Notes: generated from the letters alone by a model not told the origin. Numbered from the stretch's first letter, positions 20,093 to 30,719 are shown. The stretch is 64,000 nt of DNA from an uncultured Eudoraea sp. (GCF_947490415.1 NZ_CANLGX010000007.1:61223-125222); one strand, 5' to 3'. Translations and numbers: made by a program.

Positions 20093-21145
20093 ATGTCATT
20101 TAACATTGAAAAAATTTTAGGTAAAGAAGCCAATTACCTGCTAGATCACAAGTGCAAAACGGTAAAAAAAGAACATCTACATCTGCCCGGTCCTGATTTT
20201 GTGGATCGTGTTATGACCGCTTCAGACAGAAATCCTGTCGTACTTCGGAATATGCAAACTCTCTTTAATAACGGACGAATGGGTGGCACCGGATATGTCT
20301 CTATTCTTCCTGTAGATCAAGGAATTGAGCACACTGCAGGTGCATCGTTTGCACCAAATCCCATTTATTTCGATCCCGAAAAGATTGTTGAGCTTGCAAT
20401 AGAAGGTGGTTGTAATGCCGTTGCTTCGACTCTTGGTGTCCTTGGTTCTGTTTCAAGAAAATACGCGCACAAGATTCCATTTCTCCTTAAATTGAATCAT
20501 AATGAATTACTTACATATCCCAATAAGTTTGATCAGATAATGTTTGCAAGTGTAAATCAGGCGTTTGAGATGGGATGCATTGCCGTTGGAGCTACAATCT
20601 ATTATGGCTCAGAAGAGAGCACCAGACAAATTCAGGAAGTTACTGAAGCTTTTGAATATGCTCATGAACTTGGTATGGTAACCGTACTATGGGCTTACCT
20701 TCGCAATCCTGGTTTTAAAAAAGAGGGTATTGATTATCATGTTTCAGCTGACGTAACCGGACAGGCTAACCATTTGGCTTCGACAATTCAGGCAGATATA
20801 GTAAAACAAAAGCAGGCTGAAAACAACGGAGGTTTTAAAGCCATAAATTTTGCCAAAACACATGAGAAAGTATATTCAGAATTAACTACTGATCATCCAA
20901 TTGATCTTACCCGATACCAGGTAATGAATTGTCTTATGGGAAGGGCGGGATTAATTAATTCCGGAGGATCTTCTGGCGATAATGATTTGGCTCAGGCTGT
21001 TAAAACTGCTGTGATTAATAAACGAGCCGGAGGTATGGGATTAATATCCGGACGAAAAGCCTTCCAAAAACCTATGGCAGATGGAGTAGAACTTTTAAAC
21101 GCAATACAAAATGTATATTTAGATGATAAAATTACAATTGCTTGA
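20093..21145 (+). CDS. fbaB: Class I fructose-bisphosphate aldolase (DhnA/FbaB type)
   Basis: A 350-residue TIM-barrel aldolase. The ATG at 20093 ([10 protein letters not shown]) is preferred over an in-frame GTG at 20045, because homologous proteins begin here and the 16 extra residues look non-coding. Visible landmarks are [11 protein letters not shown], the LLKLNHNE strand and ADIVKQK, which carries the Schiff-base lysine. It cleaves fructose-1,6-bisphosphate to triose phosphates in the cytosol. It is divergent from the PPi-type PFK gene and closed by a clear terminator. Confidence 0.93.
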   Translation: MSFNIEKILGKEANYLLDHKCKTVKKEHLHLPGPDFVDRVMTASDRNPVVLRNMQTLFNNGRMGGTGYVSILPVDQGIEHTAGASFAPNPIYFDPEKIVELAIEGGCNAVASTLGVLGSVSRKYAHKIPFLLKLNHNELLTYPNKFDQIMFASVNQAFEMGCIAVGATIYYGSEESTRQIQEVTEAFEYAHELGMVTVLWAYLRNPGFKKEGIDYHVSADVTGQANHLASTIQADIVKQKQAENNGGFKAINFAKTHEKVYSELTTDHPIDLTRYQVMNCLMGRAGLINSGGSSGDNDLAQAVKTAVINKRAGGMGLISGRKAFQKPMADGVELLNAIQNVYLDDKITIA

Positions 21146-21206
21146 TATATAATGTTTTAAAGTAATTTACTTAAATTTAATTATAGGCTGAAAATATAAA
21201 CTTTTT

Positions 21207-21240
21207 AAAAAGCACCACCGTTTTTCGGGGTGCTTTTTTT
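21207..21240 (+). terminator. Terminator after the aldolase gene
   Basis: The hairpin has arms AGCACC (21211-21216) and GGTGCT (21229-21234), extended by A/T pairs, with a tail of eight T residues. It lies about 60 bases after the aldolase stop codon. Confidence 0.8.
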
Positions 21241-21275
21241 TAGTATATTTTATAAACATTACTAAAATGGATGAA

Positions 21276-24200
21276 TCACAATTTTGGAATATTTGTCTTA
21301 GGATAAAATTTTATTAAACTATCCTTTCCCATAACTGCAGTGGGCACAGTAGCCGTTGCCTGAGGTTCCTCTGTTTTGACATTCTTATTCCTAAAAATCT
21401 TTTGCATTAGTTCCTTAAAACTATTGAAATCTACCTCGTAGGAAATACCAACCCCTTGTGTATAACCCTGTTGTTCTGACAAAAACTGTTGTATTTCATT
21501 TTCGCGATTAAAAATCTTGGCCCGCAGTGTTCCTTCTTCATTTAATAAAATCTGCACTTCCACGTCGCCCGCAACCACTGTTTCACTTACCCCTCCTACA
21601 GGAACCCCGAACCTACCATTAAATAAAACTTTGTCACTTATCTGGGTAGATACAGTTACCCCTATTCTGTCTTCAGTAGAAATATCGTTAGGATCCAGAT
21701 AACCTTGCTCGTAAGTAACCCCAAAGTCAAACTTATCATTGCCGCCGCTGTCTAGAACCTGGTTTAATAAACCGGAGGCCGTTTGAATTAAGTTGCCAGT
21801 AACTGCCTGCTGGTTTATACCTGACCCCTCACTGACAAAAGTTCCCTGAGCAAGCAGGAAAAATGCATTTCGTTCTTCTATTGTCGGATCCTGGAGCCTG
21901 TATTCCAATTCAGATTTTACGGTAGAACTTGTGCCTGGAAATTCAATATTTAAATCAATTGTAGGTCTCTCTAACTGATCTGTTAGCCTAATAACCACAT
22001 CCGTCGGTATTCGCCTGCTATATCCGGAATTATCAAGTAAAGGAGCCGGATTCGCGTTTAGGGAATATACGGCCTCCATGTTTAAAGTTGCATCAAGCGG
22101 TGCCCCGTCCCATACAATGCTTCCTCCCGGTTTAACACTAAAAGTCCTGTCGATAATTCCCCCAAATTTGTAATTATACGACCCGGTGACCACCACAAAA
22201 TCGCCGTACATATTAAACTTACCATTGGTATTAATTTCTATAAAAACCAACCCTGCACCTGTCCCTTTTAAAGAACTTCCCGTTTTGGGGTCAATCACAA
22301 TCTCAACCTCTGCATCTGGAGTTACATCCAAATCAAATCTTAGTTCTAATCCGTCGTATTCTTTGAGCTGGCGCTGGAAATCAATAGTCTCAACTTCATT
22401 TTTATCAATAAATGTGATAAAGGAATAATCCCCCACGGAGGTCACATCACTTATCGGTATCTTTAAAGATGTCCCCCTGGCTGTGGAACCTTCAAAATTA
22501 ATGTTCATGGCATTAGACGGGCCAAAAATTCGTCCCGTACCATTAACAAAACCGGATCCATAGTAGAGTTTTTCTTCTTCAAATTCAGTATTTAGTATTA
22601 AAAACCTATCCCCACTGGTATTTATATCTAAATCAAAATTCCACTTCTTAAAGAAATAGTGCTTAATTGTACCGTCCAGAACGGCCTGGGTATTCAAAGC
22701 TACATCTATAAGTTTCACATTCTGGAAGTTAAAAGTCTGTTCATTTAACTTAACCACAGAGTTCGCCCCAAAATCATAGTCTACATTAAGATAAGGCACA
22801 GAAAGCCCTGCATTATTCATAGTTAAAAGTCCGTCAATATCAGGATTCCTTATATCCCCTTTTATTTGAGCATTGCCATTGAGCATTCCTCGAATATTGG
22901 AAATAATATCCTTGCCCAAAGGACTAAAAGGAGCCATATCAAAATTACTGAACGTAGCGACCAAATCTGCCTGAGGTATTTCCTGACCCCTTGTGACCTT
23001 GCCAAATACCCCAAATTTTTCAAGCCCGTTTTCCTTAATTTGGGAATTTACGGAAAACTCGGTAAGGTCGCGATTACCGACAATGCCAATGGTAAGGTTC
23101 CCCAGGTCTATGTCATTTACTCCAAATTCAGATATATCCAAATTACAAACGGGCAAGTAAATATTGTCCTTTTGAAGAACATTTAAGGTGCCATTGATCT
23201 CCCCTTTGAGCTTTAAACTGTCTATTGTAGGGGTTATTTTATTTAAGGATACTATTTTAAACTGAAGTTCCAAATCCTTATAAGTAGAATCTGCAAGTTG
23301 CCCTTTTAGCCTTATTTGTTCCCTGTTATCATTATTCATAACTATTTCTTCTATAGTAATACTATCCAGGGTACTATTAAAAATCACCTTGTTTTTGCTA
23401 TCGCTTTCACGATTTAGAATCCATGTATTTCCTTTAAAACTTACGTCAGATTTTTTTAAGCCAATCACTGATTTATTATCCTGATTGAAAGTGTGGTAAA
23501 AATTTAAATTATAACTATCGTCATACTCACTACCTCCCTTAAATTCTGTTCTAAAAAACAGCGTGTCATTTAAGGTGGTATTAATCAGGTTAAAGTCTTT
23601 TAAATCATAATAAGGAGTTGAAACATCCTGGACAGCCAGATAGGTGTTAAAAAGAGGGTTTTTGTTATCAATCCTAAAATCAATACTGTCTAGTTCATTA
23701 CCATAAGCCATAATATAAGGCGATTTGAAATTGAGTTTAAAATCTCCCTGATCTGCGATAATATTACCTCTGATAAAAGTATTTGGGCCAAACTCAACCT
23801 CCGGAAAAAAAACTTCAACTATTTTATTATAAATCTTAAAATTAAAGGCCATTTCCTGGCCTCCTGAAATTTCGTATGGTCTATAGTTTGTATAGATACT
23901 ACCTATTGAATTTCGGACTAGTCTACCAAGCTCCCTTACTTTAAATTTACCCCTCATATATCCTGTAATAATATCGGGGGAATTTATTTCTATAGACCGG
24001 GTAGAATCTGCAGAAAATGTGGATTCAATTTTAAAATCTTCAAAGTAATACGTGTCATTTATGTTTTGATAATTTGTTTGGGTAAACTTAATATCCCCCT
24101 CAATACTTTGGAAGGAACTTCCTGTGATGTCCATACTTACATTGCCCTTAAATATGGATACACTGTCGTCTATAAAATTCAATATTTTCAGATCTGCATA

Positions 24201-25739
24201 ATCTACCGAAGCATTAAAGTTGAAACTACTTTTATCTGTGCTAAAATCTGCAAGTCCTTCAAATCTAAATTGCAGGTTTTCATCATTACTGATTAAAGAC
24301 CCGTCAAATAACTGATCCCTTAAAATACCGGAAATCTTTACATCTTTATAATCATACCCATTGAAAGTAATGTTATACACCTGTCCTAAAACTTCAGTAT
24401 TCAGGTTCTTGCTTACAAAACCTTTACCTTCTACATTAACATCAATAGTTGTTTTACCCAAACTTTTATTATCCGTAAAACGACCCAAATCAAAATCAAT
24501 TAAGGACACAAACCCTTTATAACTTGCATTGTCTATATTGTCAATTTCTGTTAGGGTAAGATCTACATAGCTGCTTCCTATGGCCGTGTTCAGGTTTGCT
24601 TGGGTTTCTATTGATTTTGGTGTAATAAATGCATCACCCCTAACTGTAAACTGTCCTAGCCTCTGGAAAGTAGAGGGAAGAGATTTTCCTAATATTTGAG
24701 GCAATAATGATCTCATTTGATAATAGCTGGTAGTAATATTCTTTATTTTGGCATCCAGCTCAAAAATACTGTCCTTTGAGAAAATATTTTTAAAATTAAA
24801 ATCCCCTCTGATCCCTGTATTATCTGATTGTAGAAATAATTGTTCTACATTCAAATCATTTAACACCCCATTTAAAGTGGCAGAAAAATTTACTATTTTT
24901 TCTGAACCGAATTGGTCATACAGCATATTAATCTCATCCAATGCAACTGATGAATCTATAAAATCTGCATTTAAATTTACCTTGTCTATAAATTGTGCGA
25001 GGTCTTCCCTATTATAAGTAAATAACAAATTCCCAACAATATTAGATTTGGGGGTTTGGATTTGCAGGGAATCAAATCGCATCTGCTGTTTGGTGTATTT
25101 AAAATTTGTAGCCAGTTTTTCGACATCGATACCCAAAGCGCTTTTTAATGATAAACTTTCGATAACCGCAGTAACTTCCGGTCCGAGAATTTGAAAATCA
25201 CCGGCATCTATGTTTAGGTCCCTGAAATTTAATATTTCAACTTTTTCCTTATTCATATCTGTTAACCGGAATGTGCTATTTTTTATTTGAACATCTGACG
25301 AAGAAAAATAAAAAGGTGGTGTGTTCGGGTCACGGGGTTTTTTATCATCCAGCTTGTCAACAAAAACTCCGAGATTATTATCTTTTTCTCCCTTATAAGT
25401 TTTTAGATTAAAAAGCAATCCTTCTATGTCTATATCTCCAAATTGTAATTTCCCATTAATAAGGTTTCGTATACTTAAAATGGAGGTAGACAGCTCTTGT
25501 ATATATATCAGCGTGTCCTGCTTATAATCTTCAATATAAACATCCTTTAAAGCCGTGTCCCAGGAAATAAGGGAAATTCTAATTCTGTCTACATTAATAT
25601 TGGTGCCAAACTCATCATTTATAGTGTCAGTAGCGTAACGCGCAAGCTTTGTCTGCACAGCAGGAATAGAAAGAACTATAGTCCCTACAACGCAAGCCAG
25701 CAGGAATACTAAAAGCGTTCTAACGAGTATTTTTCTCAG
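21276..25739 (-). CDS. tamB: TamB-like translocation/assembly module protein (DUF490)
   Basis: A giant, beta-strand-rich protein of about 1487 residues with the TamB/DUF490 domain near its C-terminus (INTNGKFNMYGDFVVVTGSY, then PTDVVIRL and IEFPGTSSTVKSELEYRLQD). TamB-type proteins span the periplasm as a hydrophobic groove and move lipids or assist outer-membrane assembly. The first canonical start is a GTG at 25658, but the frame continues upstream and encodes a membrane anchor (about 24 hydrophobic residues ending VLSIPAV). I therefore place the start tentatively at a CTG at 25739, just before LRKILVRTLL; no ATG, GTG or TTG precedes the anchor in this frame. It is divergent from tsaD. Confidence 0.8.
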   Translation of the reverse strand: MRKILVRTLLVFLLACVVGTIVLSIPAVQTKLARYATDTINDEFGTNINVDRIRISLISWDTALKDVYIEDYKQDTLIYIQELSTSILSIRNLINGKLQFGDIDIEGLLFNLKTYKGEKDNNLGVFVDKLDDKKPRDPNTPPFYFSSSDVQIKNSTFRLTDMNKEKVEILNFRDLNIDAGDFQILGPEVTAVIESLSLKSALGIDVEKLATNFKYTKQQMRFDSLQIQTPKSNIVGNLLFTYNREDLAQFIDKVNLNADFIDSSVALDEINMLYDQFGSEKIVNFSATLNGVLNDLNVEQLFLQSDNTGIRGDFNFKNIFSKDSIFELDAKIKNITTSYYQMRSLLPQILGKSLPSTFQRLGQFTVRGDAFITPKSIETQANLNTAIGSSYVDLTLTEIDNIDNASYKGFVSLIDFDLGRFTDNKSLGKTTIDVNVEGKGFVSKNLNTEVLGQVYNITFNGYDYKDVKISGILRDQLFDGSLISNDENLQFRFEGLADFSTDKSSFNFNASVDYADLKILNFIDDSVSIFKGNVSMDITGSSFQSIEGDIKFTQTNYQNINDTYYFEDFKIESTFSADSTRSIEINSPDIITGYMRGKFKVRELGRLVRNSIGSIYTNYRPYEISGGQEMAFNFKIYNKIVEVFFPEVEFGPNTFIRGNIIADQGDFKLNFKSPYIMAYGNELDSIDFRIDNKNPLFNTYLAVQDVSTPYYDLKDFNLINTTLNDTLFFRTEFKGGSEYDDSYNLNFYHTFNQDNKSVIGLKKSDVSFKGNTWILNRESDSKNKVIFNSTLDSITIEEIVMNNDNREQIRLKGQLADSTYKDLELQFKIVSLNKITPTIDSLKLKGEINGTLNVLQKDNIYLPVCNLDISEFGVNDIDLGNLTIGIVGNRDLTEFSVNSQIKENGLEKFGVFGKVTRGQEIPQADLVATFSNFDMAPFSPLGKDIISNIRGMLNGNAQIKGDIRNPDIDGLLTMNNAGLSVPYLNVDYDFGANSVVKLNEQTFNFQNVKLIDVALNTQAVLDGTIKHYFFKKWNFDLDINTSGDRFLILNTEFEEEKLYYGSGFVNGTGRIFGPSNAMNINFEGSTARGTSLKIPISDVTSVGDYSFITFIDKNEVETIDFQRQLKEYDGLELRFDLDVTPDAEVEIVIDPKTGSSLKGTGAGLVFIEINTNGKFNMYGDFVVVTGSYNYKFGGIIDRTFSVKPGGSIVWDGAPLDATLNMEAVYSLNANPAPLLDNSGYSRRIPTDVVIRLTDQLERPTIDLNIEFPGTSSTVKSELEYRLQDPTIEERNAFFLLAQGTFVSEGSGINQQAVTGNLIQTASGLLNQVLDSGGNDKFDFGVTYEQGYLDPNDISTEDRIGVTVSTQISDKVLFNGRFGVPVGGVSETVVAGDVEVQILLNEEGTLRAKIFNRENEIQQFLSEQQGYTQGVGISYEVDFNSFKELMQKIFRNKNVKTEEPQATATVPTAVMGKDSLIKFYPKTNIPKL

Positions 25740-25742
25740 TTT

Positions 25743-25771
25743 TTTGATAGGGCTATTATGTTTTACCTTTG
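25743..25771 (+). promoter_or_regulatory. Candidate promoter of tsaD
   Basis: TTTG (25743-25746), a 17-base spacer and TACCTTTG (25764-25771) match the Bacteroidota -33/-7 pattern. Transcription would start near 25777, just before the ATG at 25796. This also argues against an in-frame TTG at 25769, because that codon falls inside the -7 element. Confidence 0.5.
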
Positions 25772-25795
25772 TGCTACCAATTTTTGTTCCAAACC

Positions 25796-26821
25796 ATGAG
25801 TGATAAACAAAATATATATATTCTGGCTATTGAATCATCATGTGATGATACATCGGCCGCTGTTTTGTATAACGACAACATGCTTAGTAACGTGGTAGCC
25901 ACGCAAAAAATTCATGAGGCATACGGTGGTGTTGTTCCGGAACTTGCATCAAGAGCACATCAGCAAAATATTGTTCCGGTAGTACACCAAGCGTTAGCCA
26001 AGGCAAATATCGACAAAAAACTAGTATCAGCCATAGCATTTACCCGCGGACCCGGACTACTAGGTTCATTACTAGTGGGGACTTCATTTGCCAAATCACT
26101 TTCATTGGGCCTAAACGTGCCATTAATAGAGGTTAATCACATGCAGGCACACATTTTAGCACATTTTATAAAAGAAGGCGATAAAAAAGTGCCCCCCTTT
26201 CCATTTTTAGCTTTAACCATTAGTGGCGGACACACTCAGATAGTTTTGGTCAATAATTATTTTGATATGGAAATTCTTGGGGAAACCCTTGATGATGCGG
26301 TTGGAGAAGCATTTGATAAGAGCGCAAAAATTCTTGGCTTACCATATCCCGGAGGACCATTAGTTGACAAGCATGCCGCAAAAGGGGATCCTATGGCTTT
26401 TCCTTTCCCAAAACCAAAGGTAAAAGGCCTAAACTTCAGTTTTAGTGGCTTGAAGACCAGCATCTTATATTTTATTCAAAGAGAAACTAGTAAAAATCCA
26501 AATTTTGTTGAAGAGAATTTGAATGATATATGTGCCTCGATTCAACATACCATTATAGGTATTTTGATGGATAAGCTTAAAAAAGCTGCCGCTCAAACCG
26601 GGATAAAAGAAATAGCGATAGCAGGTGGCGTCTCTGCTAATTCCGGAATAAGAAAGGCATTACAGGAAAGTGAAATCAAATACGGATGGAACACATATAT
26701 TCCAAAATTTGAATACTGTACCGATAATGCGGCAATGATTGGTATTGTTGGCTATTTAAAGTATCTTGATGGTAAATTCAGCGACCAGCGTATTGCGGCA
26801 AAGGCGAGATATGTGATATAA
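25796..26821 (+). CDS. tsaD: tRNA N6-threonylcarbamoyladenosine transferase TsaD
   Basis: A 341-residue ASKHA-fold protein that transfers the threonylcarbamoyl group to A37 of ANN-decoding tRNAs, working with TsaB and TsaE. Landmarks are the N-terminal AIESSCDDTSAA, the metal-binding HMQAHI, LTISGGHTQ, the nucleotide region PYPGGPLVDKHA and the late metal aspartate in CTDNAAMIG. The ATG at 25796 (MSDKQN) is chosen because the family N-terminus begins here. tsaB and tsaE are not nearby. It is divergent from the TamB-like gene. Confidence 0.96.
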   Translation: MSDKQNIYILAIESSCDDTSAAVLYNDNMLSNVVATQKIHEAYGGVVPELASRAHQQNIVPVVHQALAKANIDKKLVSAIAFTRGPGLLGSLLVGTSFAKSLSLGLNVPLIEVNHMQAHILAHFIKEGDKKVPPFPFLALTISGGHTQIVLVNNYFDMEILGETLDDAVGEAFDKSAKILGLPYPGGPLVDKHAAKGDPMAFPFPKPKVKGLNFSFSGLKTSILYFIQRETSKNPNFVEENLNDICASIQHTIIGILMDKLKKAAAQTGIKEIAIAGGVSANSGIRKALQESEIKYGWNTYIPKFEYCTDNAAMIGIVGYLKYLDGKFSDQRIAAKARYVI

Positions 26822-26934
26822 TTATATCCAATTAGAAATGGCCTTTGAATTAGAAGTGAAAAGGATCTGGTCAGGATTAGAATTCGTCAACATAAAATTA
26901 AATAGCAATTAACTAATTTTTTCTTTTTTTAACT

Positions 26935-27639
26935 ATGCAACTTTTCTACAACCCTTCGCTGGATAATAGCGCAAATCTGTTCTCTTTTGATAAAGAAGAA
27001 AGTAAACATATTGTAAAAGTTTTGCGCAAAAAAGAAGGAGACGAACTTTATATCACTAATGGCAAAGGTGATTTGTTTACTGCCAAAATACTAGCTGCGG
27101 ATATAAATATGTGCAAAGCGGCAATAATTTCGACGCAAAAGAGGCATCCTAAAATGTTTCGGCTCCACCTCGCCGTTGCTCCTACCAAAAGCGCTGAACG
27201 CTACGAATGGTTTCTTGAAAAAGCAACGGAAATTGGTGTTCATGAAATTACTCCCATCCTTTGCGATCATTCAGAGCGGAAAATTCTTAAAATGGAGAGG
27301 CTACAAAAAGTAGTTCAGTCGGCCATGAAACAATCACTGCGGACGTACCTGCCTAAAATAAATAATCCGGTTTCTTATACAGAATTTATAGCACAAGACC
27401 ATAAAGAACTCTTGTTTATTGCCCATTGTGAAGATGAAGAGAAACTGGACCTAAAACGATGCGTCGCCGCAGATAAGGATGTAACTATTTTAATAGGTCC
27501 CGAAGGGGATTTCTCTCATAAGGAGATAAAAGAGGCTTATAAAAAAGGTTTTTTACCAATATCCCTTGGTGAAGCCCGACTTAGAACTGAAACAGCTGCT
27601 ATAGTTGCCTGTACCGCTGTAGCATTAATTAATAGATGA
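26935..27639 (+). CDS. rsmE: 16S rRNA m3U1498 methyltransferase RsmE
   Basis: A 234-residue SPOUT-fold methyltransferase with an N-terminal PUA-like domain (about 1-70, with HIVKVLRKKEGDELYITNGKG) and the knotted C-terminal domain. The latter carries LIGPEGDFSHKE and SLGEARLRTETAA, the SAM-binding knot motifs. It methylates N3 of U1498 in 16S rRNA. It lies 113 bases after tsaD on the same strand, and no hairpin separates them. Confidence 0.96.
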   Translation: MQLFYNPSLDNSANLFSFDKEESKHIVKVLRKKEGDELYITNGKGDLFTAKILAADINMCKAAIISTQKRHPKMFRLHLAVAPTKSAERYEWFLEKATEIGVHEITPILCDHSERKILKMERLQKVVQSAMKQSLRTYLPKINNPVSYTEFIAQDHKELLFIAHCEDEEKLDLKRCVAADKDVTILIGPEGDFSHKEIKEAYKKGFLPISLGEARLRTETAAIVACTAVALINR

Positions 27640-27799
27640 TCCTAAAAGCCGTTAAGTCTTAATTTATTTATAGGTCACAGCGTTCAATTTAAACTTGAAA
27701 CCTAAATTTTGAATTATTGCTTAGGGGAAAGATTTTTAGAAATGAATTTTTTTATGGTGATTATAGTATCTTTAGAAACGTGACAAGTGACCCTTTTTT

Positions 27800-28441
27800 A
27801 TGAAATTACTTCCCCTATTTTTAACAATTTTGTGGATAGTCAATGTTAATTCACAGGAAATCGCAATTTTAAAATACAATGGTGGCGGCGACTGGTATGC
27901 GAATCCAACAGCCTTACCTAACCTTATCAGATTTTGTAACGAAAATATTGATACAGAAATTGAGCCACGACCTCAAACTGTGGACGTGGGCAGCTCAGAA
28001 ATATTTCAGTATCCCATCTTACATATGACTGGTCATGGCAACGTTTTCTTTACCCAGGATGAAGCGGATAACCTAAGAACATACCTTCTTTCTGGAGGAT
28101 TTATGCATATTGACGATAATTACGGTATGGAGCCTTATTTAAGAAAAGAACTTATCAAAGTTTTTCCTCAGAAGGAACTCGTTGAGATTGCCGCAGACCA
28201 CCCGATTTTTAAATCAAAATATGAATTTCCTAAAGGCTTACCAAAGATTCATGAACATGATGGAAAAAGACCACAGGCATTAGGCATTTTTCATGAAAAC
28301 AGGCTACTGTTGTTATTCACCTATGAGTCAGACTTGGGTGATGGCTGGGAAGATCCGGAAGTACACAATGATTCTGAGGAAGTGCGCCTCAAAGCACTTC
28401 AGATGGGTGCTAATATTATACATTATGCATTTAAAAATTAA
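27800..28441 (+). CDS. DUF4159 domain protein, exported
   Basis: A 213-residue protein with a cleavable signal (about 1-18, ending VNSQ). The remainder is a single DUF4159 domain with the conserved YNGGGDWYANPTALPNL, LHMTGHGNVFF, LLSGGFMHIDDNYGMEP and ADHPIF motifs. The fold is related to glutamine-amidotransferase-like domains, but biochemical function is unknown. It is followed three bases later by the AI-2E family gene, so the two are surely co-transcribed. Confidence 0.9.
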   Translation: MKLLPLFLTILWIVNVNSQEIAILKYNGGGDWYANPTALPNLIRFCNENIDTEIEPRPQTVDVGSSEIFQYPILHMTGHGNVFFTQDEADNLRTYLLSGGFMHIDDNYGMEPYLRKELIKVFPQKELVEIAADHPIFKSKYEFPKGLPKIHEHDGKRPQALGIFHENRLLLLFTYESDLGDGWEDPEVHNDSEEVRLKALQMGANIIHYAFKN

Positions 28442-28444
28442 ACT

Positions 28445-29533
28445 ATGAATTCGAAGATGATTTCAGATGGAATATTGAGGGCTGTGGCAGTTATTATTGC
28501 GGTTCTTATTATTTGTTATTTCTTTTTCAAAATCAGCACACTCTTGATCTATATAGCCATAGCAGTGGTTATTTCACTTATTGGAAGGCCTGTGGTGGTA
28601 TTCCTAAAAACAAGGTTAAAGATGAGAAGCACGCTGGCTGTGATTTTAACCATGGTACTTTTTTTGGGGATTGTAATCGGAATAGTTTCAATGTTTATAC
28701 CCTTATTGATAAAACAAGGACAAAACCTTTCCCTCTTAAATATTGATGCATTACAAGAAAATATTGAAAACCTTTACCGGGAGGTGACTAACTATTTTGG
28801 TATTACCACTGTAGATATTAAAATGCAGCTTCGGGAATCCAAGATATTTTCAAAAATCAATTTTAGTGTTATTCCGGAATTTTTAAATTCTATCGTAAGT
28901 CTTTTAGGAAGTTTAAGTATTGGTCTGTTCTCAGTGCTATTTATTGCTTTCTTTTACCTTAAGGACAGCAAACTTCTACAGGAGAATTTAATGGTCCTTA
29001 TTCCTGATGACAAGGAACCCAGGTTAAAAAAATCAATGCACACCATAAAACTACTTTTATCAAGGTATTTTGGAGGATTGGTACTTCAAATCTCAATATT
29101 ATTCGTTATCTATACCGCAGTTCTTTTAATCTTTGGCATTGAAAATCCTGTGGTCATAGCCTTTCTTTGTGCCCTTTTGAATCTTATCCCCTATATAGGA
29201 CCTGTTATTAGTGCTTTTTTAATGGCACTGTTAACCATGACCAGTAATTTAGGAGCCGATTTCAGCACGGTAATTTTACCTAAAACTATATATGTCATGA
29301 TGGGTTTTGCAATCGGGCAGTTGGTTGATAATTTTTTCTCTCAGCCATTTATTTTTTCCAATAGTGTAAAATCTCACCCCCTGGAAATTTTCCTTATCAT
29401 AATCACTGGCGGACTCCTCTTTGGTATCACAGGAATGATCATTGCAGTACCTGGTTATACCGTAATAAAAGTAATTTTGAAGGAGTTTTTTGCCGAAAAT
29501 AAGATCGTGAAGTCTTTGACAAAAAATTTATAG
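28445..29533 (+). CDS. AI-2E family transporter (membrane permease)
   Basis: A 362-residue polytopic membrane protein with about eight hydrophobic segments: two at the N-terminus (15-48), one at 60-84, then a soluble stretch (90-150) and a C-terminal bundle (150-350). The family motif GIENPVVIAFLCALLNLIPY and PFIFSNSVKSHPLEI are clear. Family members range from Na+/H+ antiporters to putative quorum-signal exporters, so the name alone does not define the substrate. It is co-transcribed with the DUF4159 gene and the methyltransferase gene downstream (seven-base gap). Confidence 0.93.
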   Translation: MNSKMISDGILRAVAVIIAVLIICYFFFKISTLLIYIAIAVVISLIGRPVVVFLKTRLKMRSTLAVILTMVLFLGIVIGIVSMFIPLLIKQGQNLSLLNIDALQENIENLYREVTNYFGITTVDIKMQLRESKIFSKINFSVIPEFLNSIVSLLGSLSIGLFSVLFIAFFYLKDSKLLQENLMVLIPDDKEPRLKKSMHTIKLLLSRYFGGLVLQISILFVIYTAVLLIFGIENPVVIAFLCALLNLIPYIGPVISAFLMALLTMTSNLGADFSTVILPKTIYVMMGFAIGQLVDNFFSQPFIFSNSVKSHPLEIFLIIITGGLLFGITGMIIAVPGYTVIKVILKEFFAENKIVKSLTKNL

Positions 29534-29540
29534 TTTTACT

Positions 29541-30719
29541 TTGAATAAGAATATCTTAAGCACTGGTGTACAGAATTATATAAATAATAATTTAAATACT
29601 GACATCATGTCAGTATTGCTTAAAAAGAGTAATTTTGATGCAATTTCTTCAAAAGAACTGGCGCAGCAGATTGAAGGTAAAAAAAAATGCGCTGTTAAGC
29701 TTCCAACATGGTTCAGAACTGCAGAAATATACTTTCCTTCAAAGTTAAATATTGAACAATCTTCCTCAGAAAATACAGCTATCTATAAGGCAGGTTTACT
29801 TAATGGTAAATCTCTTTTGGATGTAACCGGTGGGTTTGGTGTGGATAGTTATTTTTTTAGTCAAAGAATACGCGAAGTCATTCTATGTGAAATTAATAAA
29901 GAATTATCTGAAATTACTGCGCATAATTTAAAAGTACTTGGAGCAGATGGTATTAAAGTTGTAAATACTGATGGAATAGAATATTTAAAAAAGTCTGATA
30001 AAATATATGATTGGATTTATATAGACCCCTCCAGAAGAGATAAAACCAAGGGCAAAGTATTTAAATTATCGGATTGTTCTCCGGACATTACGGAACATTT
30101 AGATCTATTGAAGGAAAAATCAAAAGCTATCCTCTTAAAGACCTCTCCCCTCTTAGATATTGCCATGGGACTCAAGGAATTAAAAAGTGTTGAAGAAATT
30201 CATGTAGTTGCGTTGAATAATGATGTTAAGGAAATACTATGGGTCCTTAAGGACCAATATCATGCAGAGCCATTAATAAAAACAATAAATATCAAAAAAC
30301 CACAGGATGAGTTTTTTGCATATAAACGCTCAAGTGAATATTTAACCAAATCTGACTTCTCCGAGCCACTGGACTTCCTGTATGAGCCAAACGCAGCTAT
30401 TCTAAAGGCCGGGGCTTTTAAAACCATAGGAAATGAATTCCATTTAAAAAAGTTACACGAACATACGCATTTATACACCTCGGAAAAGCTGGTTAAATTT
30501 CCCGGGAGAGTTTTTAAAATACTTTCTGTTAACCCATATAATAAAAAGTCAATAGCTGCCCTTAATATTGGAAAAGCAAATGTTACCATTCGCAACTTCC
30601 CAATATCGGTGGCTGATATTAGAAAGAAACATAAAATACCGGAAGGCGGGGAACTCTATCTATTTTTTGTTAAGGATCTTAATAATAAGCTCCAGATTCT
30701 TAAATGTGTGAAGACTTAG
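29541..30719 (+). CDS. Class I SAM-dependent methyltransferase with THUMP-like C-terminus
   Basis: A 392-residue cytoplasmic protein. An N-terminal helical region ends KKLPTWF-like (KLPTWFRTAEIYFPSKLN), as in Bacteroidota proteins of this group. The Rossmann methyltransferase core is at about 88-210 (SLLDVTGGFGVDSYFFS is motif I; DWIYIDPSRRDKTKGK is motif IV), and a C-terminal THUMP-like domain follows at about 310-390. It probably methylates RNA or a nucleoside, but the target is unknown. The TTG at 29541 is preferred over an ATG at 29607, because related proteins contain the extra N-terminal residues and it keeps tight spacing to the upstream gene. Confidence 0.85.
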   Translation: MNKNILSTGVQNYINNNLNTDIMSVLLKKSNFDAISSKELAQQIEGKKKCAVKLPTWFRTAEIYFPSKLNIEQSSSENTAIYKAGLLNGKSLLDVTGGFGVDSYFFSQRIREVILCEINKELSEITAHNLKVLGADGIKVVNTDGIEYLKKSDKIYDWIYIDPSRRDKTKGKVFKLSDCSPDITEHLDLLKEKSKAILLKTSPLLDIAMGLKELKSVEEIHVVALNNDVKEILWVLKDQYHAEPLIKTINIKKPQDEFFAYKRSSEYLTKSDFSEPLDFLYEPNAAILKAGAFKTIGNEFHLKKLHEHTHLYTSEKLVKFPGRVFKILSVNPYNKKSIAALNIGKANVTIRNFPISVADIRKKHKIPEGGELYLFFVKDLNNKLQILKCVKT

